From contig JAVJUS010000033.1 of the NCBI GenBank assembly GCA_040220455.1, positions 1 to 64,000 of the forward strand: DNA of 64,000 bases. Reading direction: 5' to 3'. This document shows positions 58,498 through 64,000 of the stretch, piece by piece. The notes beneath the pieces are model-generated. The model was given only the letters and a program-made list of their open reading frames with translations. It had not been told where the DNA came from and made no database searches. Within the stretch, counting starts at the first letter, position 1; every line of letters begins with the position of its first letter. A program made the translations under genes and the position numbers. This stretch comes from JAVJUS01 sp040220455. Lineage in GTDB: Bacteria > Pseudomonadota > Alphaproteobacteria > DSM-16000 > Inquilinaceae.

Positions 58498-59315
58498 CCC
58501 TTGATTCCCGCGGCGACGGCGCTCTCCAGGAAGTAGCGCTGGAGCGAAAGGAAGAACAACAGCGTCGGCACAGTGCCGAGGACGGAGACCGCCATGACCT
58601 GCCCGTACTGGGTGTTGAAGCTGCGCTGGAAGGCCGCCATGCCCAGCGGCAGGGTGCGGAGCTGGTCGTCGCTGACCACGATCAGGGGCCAGAGATAGCT
58701 GTTCCAGGTCAGGTTGAAGGTCAGCACGGCGACGACGACGAGGGTCGGCGCGATCATCGGCAGGACGACGGAGAACAGGATCCGCGGCTCGCTCGCCCCG
58801 TCGATCCGCGCGGCCTCGATGAAGTCGTCCGGCACGCCGCGGATCGCCTGGCGGAAGATGAACACGCCCACGACGTTGAACGCCGTCGGCAGGATCAGCC
58901 CGGCATAGGTGTTGGTCCAGCCGAAGGCGTGGACCTGGAGGAAGAGCGGGATGACGATCGTCTCCTGCGGGATCATGATCGATGCCAGGACCACCAGCCA
59001 GAAGACGCCCGCGCCGCGATACCGGAACTTGGCGAAGCTGTAGCCGGCGAGGCACCCCACGACCACCGTGACCGCGACGGAGATGCCCGAGGCGAGGACG
59101 GAGTTCAGGAGGTAGAGCAGGAACGGCCGCGCCGCGAGCGCGCTGACATAGTTGCCGATGCCGAGCCCGGCGGTCGAGAACAGGGACTGCCCGAAGACGT
59201 CCGGCCCGACCCGCAGCGAGGCCATGGTCATCCAGACGATGGGGTAGACGGTGATCGCCGTAGCGATGCCCAGCACCGTCAGCGCCACGATCCGGTTGCG
59301 CCGCGCCCTAGTCAT
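58494..59315 (-). CDS. CUT1 sugar ABC importer permease (MalG class)
   Basis: A 273-residue permease, first helix IVALTVLGIATAITVYPIVWMTMASL. The EAA loop VPDDFIEAARIDGASEPRILFSVVLPMIAP is complete, with about six membrane segments. It overlaps the partner permease upstream by eight bases and the ROK kinase downstream by four. Confidence 0.9.
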   Translation of the reverse strand: MTRARRNRIVALTVLGIATAITVYPIVWMTMASLRVGPDVFGQSLFSTAGLGIGNYVSALAARPFLLYLLNSVLASGISVAVTVVVGCLAGYSFAKFRYRGAGVFWLVVLASIMIPQETIVIPLFLQVHAFGWTNTYAGLILPTAFNVVGVFIFRQAIRGVPDDFIEAARIDGASEPRILFSVVLPMIAPTLVVVAVLTFNLTWNSYLWPLIVVSDDQLRTLPLGMAAFQRSFNTQYGQVMAVSVLGTVPTLLFFLSLQRYFLESAVAAGIKG

Positions 59316-60255
59316 CGCGATCGCCCAGCAGCCAGATCTGGGCGAGGCTGATCGCCAGGATGCCCGTGAACAGGACGATCGAGTAGGCGCTGGCCCGGCC
59401 GAGATCGAGATAGCTGAACGACGTCTTGTAGATCAGCAGGGTCAGGATCTCGGTCGCGTTGGCCGGCCCGCCGTCGGTCATGATCTGCTGGAAGGCGAAC
59501 GTCTTCAGCCCGTTGACCGTCGCCAGCACGATCACCAGCGCGATGGTCGGGCGCATCATCGGCAGGGTGATGTAGCGCAGCAGGGCGAGGCTGCCGGCGC
59601 CGTCGATCGTCGCGGCCTCGTAATAGACCCGCGGGATCGACAGGAACCCGGCCAGGAAGATGATCATGTAGTAGCTGGTCGCGTGCCACCAGCTCATGAT
59701 GACCAGCGCCCAGGGTGCGGCATCGGAGCTGTTGAGCCAGGGCAGAGGGTCGACGCCCAGGCCGCCGAGCCCGGCGTTGATCGGCCCCTGGTAGTTGAAG
59801 AGCAGCTTCCAGACCAGGGCGACCGAGACCAGCGGCATCACCGATGGCAGGAACAGGATCGCGCGCCAGGCAGGCCGGCTGCGATATATGCAGGTCAGCG
59901 CCCACCCGACGACGAAGGAGAACAGGACCACGGGCACGATCGTGTAGAAGACGTAGAACGCCGTGACCTTGACGGAGTTGAGAAACTGGCCGTCCTGCGG
60001 CAGGGCCAGGAAGTTCTTGAAGCCGACGAAGCGCGGCGGCGACAGCAGGTCGTATTGGTGCAGGCTGATGAAGAGGCTGAAGGCGATCGGCCAGACCTGG
60101 AACAGCCCCAGCATCGCCAGCGCCGGCAGGACGAAGATCACGCCCCACCGGGCCATCCGGCGGCCCTGGACGCGGCGTCCCGCGCGTCGGGACGCGGCCC
60201 GTGCGGGGGTGCGCCGGGCCCCTGCCGTACCGCTCGCCGACGGCGGTCCGCTCAT
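59308..60255 (-). CDS. CUT1 sugar ABC importer permease (MalF class)
   Basis: A 315-residue permease. After a basic, alanine-rich N-terminal tail (RAASRRAGRRVQGRRMARWG) comes the first helix VIFVLPALAMLGLFQVWPIAFSLFISLHQYD. The EAA loop is IPRVYYEAATIDGAGSLALLRYITLPMMRP. I chose the ATG at 60255 after gggaag; an ATG at 60159 (MARWG) would remove the tail. It follows the binding protein across a 97-base gap that holds an imperfect GC-rich inverted repeat (about 60301-60325). Confidence 0.88.
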   Translation of the reverse strand: MSGPPSASGTAGARRTPARAASRRAGRRVQGRRMARWGVIFVLPALAMLGLFQVWPIAFSLFISLHQYDLLSPPRFVGFKNFLALPQDGQFLNSVKVTAFYVFYTIVPVVLFSFVVGWALTCIYRSRPAWRAILFLPSVMPLVSVALVWKLLFNYQGPINAGLGGLGVDPLPWLNSSDAAPWALVIMSWWHATSYYMIIFLAGFLSIPRVYYEAATIDGAGSLALLRYITLPMMRPTIALVIVLATVNGLKTFAFQQIMTDGGPANATEILTLLIYKTSFSYLDLGRASAYSIVLFTGILAISLAQIWLLGDRDD

Positions 60256-60352
60256 GGACGTCTTCCCGGGATGTCGAACGAGGGCTAGGGCGGGACGGGA
60301 CGGCCGCGCGCCACGGCGCCGGCCGCCCCGCCGATCCATCAAGCCCCTGGCT

Positions 60353-61630
60353 TCAGCGGGAGCGGATCACGTCGATCTGCGCCGCCGCCTGGTCGAGCGC
60401 GTCCTGGACGGGCACGCCCTGGGCGAACTGCTCGATCGCCGACTTGATGGCCGAGCCCTCCTCGGTCCAGGTCGGCGAGCGCCAGACGAAGCTGCCGTGC
60501 TTCTGGCCCTCGGCGAAGACCTGGGAGCCCTTGGTGCGCTGGGCCACTTCGCTGTCCGCCCAGCCACGGATGCCGGTGACGTAGCCGGCCCGCTCCAGAT
60601 AGGCGTCGCTGTCCGAGACCAGGTAGCGCAGGAAGTCCCAGGCGACCTCCGGGTACTCGGACTCCGCGCTGACCGCCAGGGCGTAGGAGTTCAGCAGCGT
60701 CTCCGGATTCGCCGGATCCCGCTGGGGAAGCGGGGCGACGACATAGGCGTCCTGCACCTCCTCGGAGTAGAGCGGCGGCGCCCAGATGCCGGCGATCGCC
60801 ATGGACTGCCGGCCGGTGGAGAAGTCCTCCAGGGCGTTGACCGGGTTGACGGTCGCCAGATGCGGCCCGCCCAGCCCGCTGTCGATCAGGTGGAGCCAGG
60901 TATCGCTGAAGGCCTGGACGCAGGCTTCGGAGTTGATCGCCGCCTTGCCGTCCTCGCCGATCACGTCGCAGTCGTACTGCTGCAGGATCGGCCAGTACTG
61001 CTGGGCGTACCAGTAGGGATCGAGGTTCCAGACCCAGTTGAAGCCGAGGCGGCTCACCGTGCCGTCATCCTCGACGACCTGCAGCTTTTCGGCCAGCGTG
61101 AAGAGGTCGTCCCAGGTCTCCGGATAGTTCGCCGGATCGTCCGGGTCGAGCCCGATATCGCGCATGTGGTCGCCGTTGATGAACAGCGCGAGGGTGTTGA
61201 ACTCCTCCGGCACGCCGTAGGTCGTCCCGTCGATCGTCAGGCCGGACAGCGCGGCGGGCATGTACATCTCCCGCACCGCGTCCATCGACTCCTGGCCGAA
61301 CGCTTCCGGATCGAGCGGCGCGAGAATGCCGCGCGTGGCGTATTGCGGGAACAGGTAGTCGAGCAGATTGACGATGTCCGGCGGGTTGCCGGCCGCGATC
61401 GAGGCCAGCAGCTTGACCTCGTAGTCGCCGTGCGGCTCGTCCTGGAACCGGATCGTGACGTCCGGATGCTCGGCCATGTACTCGGCCGCCTTCTCCTGGA
61501 TCAGTTCGTCGGCCGGCGGATAGGTGTGATGCCAGAACGTGATCTCGGCCGCCGTGGCCGGCGCGGCGAGCGCCGCGAGCGAGACCGCCGACGCGAGCGC
61601 CGCGGTCAGTGAGCCGTACGACATGCGCAT
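60353..61630 (-). CDS. CUT1 sugar ABC importer binding protein
   Basis: A 425-residue extracellular solute-binding protein family 1 member. The signal peptide (LASAVSLAALAAPATAAEITF) is cleaved near residue 27. Mature features include FWHHTYPPADELIQEKAAEYMAEHPDVTIRFQ, NPPDIVNLLDYLFPQYATRGILAPLD and YGVPEEFNTLALFINGDHM. A gagg site precedes the ATG at 61630. First gene of an operon with two permeases, ROK kinase, aldolase and P-loop kinase but no ABC ATPase. Confidence 0.9.
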   Translation of the reverse strand: MRMSYGSLTAALASAVSLAALAAPATAAEITFWHHTYPPADELIQEKAAEYMAEHPDVTIRFQDEPHGDYEVKLLASIAAGNPPDIVNLLDYLFPQYATRGILAPLDPEAFGQESMDAVREMYMPAALSGLTIDGTTYGVPEEFNTLALFINGDHMRDIGLDPDDPANYPETWDDLFTLAEKLQVVEDDGTVSRLGFNWVWNLDPYWYAQQYWPILQQYDCDVIGEDGKAAINSEACVQAFSDTWLHLIDSGLGGPHLATVNPVNALEDFSTGRQSMAIAGIWAPPLYSEEVQDAYVVAPLPQRDPANPETLLNSYALAVSAESEYPEVAWDFLRYLVSDSDAYLERAGYVTGIRGWADSEVAQRTKGSQVFAEGQKHGSFVWRSPTWTEEGSAIKSAIEQFAQGVPVQDALDQAAAQIDVIRSR

Positions 61631-61768
61631 GAGAGTCCTCCCCCTCGAAACGGGCCCGTCTTGTCCGTGCGGGCCGAATTCGCGGCCGGAGCGAGGGCCG
61701 CCAGACATCGAGGTGACGACGCTAGCATGCGACAACACGATGCACAATTATGGTCTCACGACAAATTA

Positions 61769-61785
61769 TGAAGCAGATTGTTTCA
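61769..61785. promoter_or_regulatory. Candidate RpiR operator in divergent promoter
   Basis: tgaagcagattgtttca is a 17-bp inverted repeat (tgaagca / tgtttca around gat) in the AT-rich gap between the sugar operon and the RpiR gene, 69 bases upstream of the latter. Its position suits a regulator acting on both divergent units. Confidence 0.5.
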
Positions 61786-61853
61786 TCTTCACCCACCGGC
61801 CGCCGGCCGGCCCACGACGTCACCACTCCGGCCCCGTCGAGAGGAGGAGCCGC

Positions 61854-62744
61854 ATGACCGCATCCGGGCCCGAGCGCCGCGCCCAGGATTCCCTGCTGGC
61901 GCGGGTTTCGCGCATGTCGTTCTCGCCGGCCGAGCGCCGGATCATCGAGTATCTGCTGAGCATCGCCGAGTTCGAGATCGCCAGCCTGACCTCGACCGAG
62001 CTGGCCGAGCGCACGGGCACGAGCCGGTCGTCGATCGACCGCCTGGCCAAGCGGCTGGACTATTCCGGCCTGCGGGAGATGCGCCAGGCGCTGCTGCGCG
62101 ACAGCCGCTCGACCCACACCCCCGTCTCGGAGGCCGCGACGGCGCGCGAGCCCGCGATCGTGCCGTCGGACGGGATGGCGGAGATCGCCTACAAGGTGTT
62201 CCACAACGCCTCGATCCGGGCGATGAAGTTCGCCGAGATCCTGTCGCGCTCACCCGAGCTGGAGGCGCTGGTGCGGGCGATCGAGGCGGCGCCCAATGTC
62301 CAGGTGTTCGGCGCCGGCGCCTCGGCCGTCGTCGCCCACGACATGCACCAACGCCTGCTGCGCCTGGGCGTGCGCATCAACTTCTCCGAGGACCATCACC
62401 AGCAGATGGCCTTCGCCGCGCTGATGGAGCCGGGCGACCTCGCCGTCGCGATTTCCTATTCCGGGCGCACCAAGCCCGTACTCCAGGCCGCCGGCATCGC
62501 CAAGGAGCAGGGCGCCACCGTCGCCGCCGTCATGGGCCTCAACGCCACGCCGCTGGGCGACATCGCGGGTATCGGCGTGATCACCCCGCCCGGGATCAGC
62601 CTGTTCGGCACCGACGCCGTGATGACCCGGATCCTCGAGATGATGTTCAACGAGGTCCTGTTCCACTGCCTCGCCCTGCGCAACCCGGAAATGCGCGCCA
62701 ATGTCGACCGCATCGAGGCTCTGCTGAGCATCGAGCGTCAGTGA
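61854..62744 (+). CDS. RpiR-family transcriptional regulator (HTH plus SIS domain)
   Basis: A 296-residue regulator. The N-terminal HTH_6 domain has the recognition helix region STELAERTGTSRSSIDRLAKRLDYSGLREMRQALL. The C-terminal SIS domain (VQVFGAGASAVVAHDMHQRLLRLG, ISYSGRTKPVLQAAGIAKEQGA) binds phosphosugars. The ATG at 61854 follows gaggaggag. Divergent from the CUT1/ROK/aldolase operon, it would sense a phosphorylated intermediate made by the ROK kinase. Confidence 0.92.
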   Translation: MTASGPERRAQDSLLARVSRMSFSPAERRIIEYLLSIAEFEIASLTSTELAERTGTSRSSIDRLAKRLDYSGLREMRQALLRDSRSTHTPVSEAATAREPAIVPSDGMAEIAYKVFHNASIRAMKFAEILSRSPELEALVRAIEAAPNVQVFGAGASAVVAHDMHQRLLRLGVRINFSEDHHQQMAFAALMEPGDLAVAISYSGRTKPVLQAAGIAKEQGATVAAVMGLNATPLGDIAGIGVITPPGISLFGTDAVMTRILEMMFNEVLFHCLALRNPEMRANVDRIEALLSIERQ

Positions 62745-62835
62745 CGGCAGTGTCCCGGCAACCGGACCCGAGCAGCGCTTCGGCCATCCGCGGCGACGCC
62801 GGGCGCCTCCGGCTCCCGACAGGCCTCCCGCGCCG

Positions 62836-63186
62836 TCAATCGACAGCCTCGCGCGCCGGATGGCGGGTTCCGTCCGCCTCCACCGTCTGGAGCACCGAGA
62901 AGCCCTCGAATTCCGGATGACCGAGATAGAGCGGACGGTTGCCGCCGGCGCCGCGATGGGCCTTCTGGAACGCGTCGGAGCGCGTCCAGGCCTCGAACGC
63001 CTCGCGACTCTGCCAGATCGTATGGGAGGCGTAGAGCGTATGGTCCTCGCGCTCGGGTCCGCGGAGAAGGTGGAAGGCGACGAAGCCCGGCACCTCGTGG
63101 AGATGGACCTCGCGCTCGAGCCAGACCCGCTCGAAGGCGGCCTCCTCGCCCTGGCGCACGCGGAATCGGTTCATGGCTATGAACAT
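62836..63186 (-). CDS. Antibiotic-biosynthesis-monooxygenase (ABM) domain protein, HmoA/IsdG-like
   Basis: A 116-residue ferredoxin-like barrel protein. FIAMNRFRVRQGEEAAFERVWLERE, VPGFVAFHLLRGPE and YASHTIWQSREAFEAWTRSDAFQKAH match heme-degrading monooxygenases of the HmoA/IsdG type and related ABM proteins; the second and third motifs hold the Trp and Phe/His usually near the heme. The ATG at 63186 follows aaaggaagg. A Fur/Mur-like box 400 bases upstream and a small gene between them hint at iron-linked expression. A general quinol monooxygenase is the alternative. Confidence 0.78.
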   Translation of the reverse strand: MFIAMNRFRVRQGEEAAFERVWLEREVHLHEVPGFVAFHLLRGPEREDHTLYASHTIWQSREAFEAWTRSDAFQKAHRGAGGNRPLYLGHPEFEGFSVLQTVEADGTRHPAREAVD

Positions 63187-63242
63187 GGCCTTCCTTTCCG
63201 ATCCAGGGGCCGCGCCGTCCACGCGACGGTCGCCCCGCAGTC

Positions 63243-63464
63243 TCAGGCGTCCTTTTGCAGGACGAAGATCGCTTCCCGGCAGTCCGCCATGCCGGTACGG
63301 CGCATCGTGTCGGCCTCGCGGTCACCGAAGCCGCGGAGGCGCCCGGCCTCGGCGTCCGAGACCTTTTGCGTCCAACGGTCGCGCCGATCCGCCAGGAGAT
63401 CGAGAAGGCCGGGAATCTCGCCGCTCACGATGCCCTCCCTCCACGCGCCTTCGAGACCGCCCAT
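63243..63464 (-). CDS. Small hypothetical protein (73 residues)
   Basis: A soluble, charged, mostly helical small protein (IPGLLDLLADRRDRWTQKV, EAGRLRGFGDREADTMRR, ending VLQKDA) encoded 56 bases upstream of the ABM-domain gene on the same strand. An internal GTG at 63428 is a possible start. I do not recognise the family. Codon use looks like its neighbours (GC-rich third positions), which supports coding. Its position below a Fur/Mur-like box suggests co-regulation with the ABM gene. Confidence 0.5.
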   Translation of the reverse strand: MGGLEGAWREGIVSGEIPGLLDLLADRRDRWTQKVSDAEAGRLRGFGDREADTMRRTGMADCREAIFVLQKDA

Positions 63465-63594
63465 CGGCCGTGCCTGCCCGTCGCGCGCCCGCTCGACGAA
63501 GACAGGACAGTCCCCCGCGGTTTCGGTTCAGGGCAGTCCACGCCCCGATGGCGCCGGCTGCGGACCAGGAAGACCTCGATCGAAACCATGATAA

Positions 63595-63609
63595 TGCAAG
63601 TCATTCGCA
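63595..63609. promoter_or_regulatory. Fur/Mur-like box
   Basis: tgcaagtcattcgca differs at two positions, compatible with symmetry, from the alphaproteobacterial Fur/Mur consensus TGCAAATNATTTGCA. It is in an AT-richer patch (ataatgcaagtcattcgcag), 131 bases upstream of the small gene at 63464. The rest of 63465-63740 shows no gene I can support. Confidence 0.5.
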
Positions 63610-63740
63610 GCATCAACCGGGCGAGGCGGGTCCCGTTCTCGAGATCGCTTCCCGGTTCGGCCCCGGGCGTTTGCCTGATCGGCGACCCGGGACCGGCGCG
63701 GTGGCCCCGCCGGAACGCGCCGTCCGGAAAGGCCGGCGCG

Positions 63741-64000
63741 TCAGACGCCCGGCGGCCGGGCCGGATACCATTCCTCCGGTTCGGGAAAGACGAAGCCTCC
63801 CGGCGGATCGAAGATCTCGAAGGTCGTCGTGGTATCGTCCTCGGTCTCGAAATAGGCGTAGGGCAGGATGCCCTGCCAGACGCCGGACTGGATCATCTTG
63901 TAGCCGCGCTCCTCGAAGGCCCGGATCCGCTCGGCCCAGGGCACGCCCTTGCAGCTGAAGGCGACGTGGTGGATGCCCTCGCCGTGGCGCTCCAGGAACT
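63741..64000 (-). CDS. VOC/glyoxalase-superfamily protein, C-terminal part (cut by window edge)
   Basis: The frame runs from the window edge to a stop at 63741. The visible 86 residues include LERHGEGIHHVAFSC, where the histidine is a typical VOC metal ligand, then RIRAFEERGYKMIQSG and a late YFETEDDTTTTFEIFDPP, whose Glu is a further ligand candidate. The pattern resembles methylmalonyl-CoA epimerase and other vicinal-oxygen-chelate enzymes. The N-terminal half is outside the window, so the substrate cannot be judged. Confidence 0.78.
   Translation of the reverse strand, partial: FLERHGEGIHHVAFSCKGVPWAERIRAFEERGYKMIQSGVWQGILPYAYFETEDDTTTTFEIFDPPGGFVFPEPEEWYPARPPGV

Noticed and set aside
63425..63616. 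63-residue minus-strand frame over the Fur/Mur-like box
   Set aside because: It overlaps the small gene in another frame, has no ribosome site and no family motif; a regulatory region explains the sequence better.
1..64000. tRNA, rRNA, riboswitch or CRISPR loci
   Set aside because: No cloverleaf, rRNA segment, known riboswitch core or spaced direct-repeat array was seen by eye; a covariance-model search would be needed to exclude small RNAs.

Overview
The window is a GC-rich (about two thirds G+C by eye), densely packed bacterial segment made almost entirely of nutrient-uptake and catabolic cassettes. Gene families, gene order, RIME-like palindromes and an alphaproteobacterial-type Fur/Mur-like box point to an alphaproteobacterium, perhaps a Rhodospirillales relative. 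That placement is an inference; no rRNA or tRNA gene is present to confirm it.

Layout. (1) 1-400: end of an IS5-family transposase fused to relics of an IS6-family element. (2) 559-4924: polar amino-acid ABC importer plus a DRE-TIM (HMGL-like) enzyme; convergent to it, 5121-6934 holds an FrlD kinase/FrlB deglycase pair for Amadori compounds. (3) 6935-7788: miniature elements and repeats. (4) 7789-16320: one long minus-strand operon (HapK-like protein, LacI regulator, cyclase-family hydrolase, taurine/nitrate-type ABC importer, aldehyde:ferredoxin oxidoreductase) behind a LacI-type operator and a 16-bp tandem repeat. (5) 16586-17260: IS6 relic. (6) 17430-24195: amidohydrolase, and an opposed operon of RidA-like protein, Rbs-type ABC importer, ribbon-helix-helix protein and DUF1989 protein, preceded by two identical-type palindromes. 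(7) 24727-38244: a peptide-type ABC importer split into two halves around LysR, hydantoinase A/B, D-aminoacylase and amidase genes. (8) 38403-39206: IS6-family element whose transposase has lost its start codon. (9) 39216-47752: sugar-acid regulon (two enolase-superfamily enzymes, TRAP importer, DapA-type lyase, PhyH dioxygenase, LacI regulator) tied together by four copies of one 16-bp palindrome. (10) 47771-56088: CUT1 sugar importer with FGGY kinase, BtpA/SgcQ protein, DeoR regulator and a divergent SDR. (11) 56261-62744: second CUT1 importer, without its own ATPase, with ROK kinase, class II aldolase, P-loop kinase and divergent RpiR regulator. (12) 62836-64000: an ABM-domain protein and a small protein below a Fur/Mur-like box, then a VOC protein cut by the window edge.

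How it works together. Each cassette couples an importer with enzymes that would process its substrate and usually with a local regulator (LacI, LysR, LacI, DeoR, RpiR). Seven importers of five architectures lie in 64 kb, and IS6-derived ends sit at many of the cassette borders, so the region looks like an accreted catabolic island. In several cassettes the binding-protein gene is followed by a strong GC hairpin before the permease gene, which would favour excess binding protein. The most notable points are the four-site LacI regulon, the AOR operon with its repeat leader, the split importer with one degenerate ATP site, and the family of IS6-derived miniature elements.
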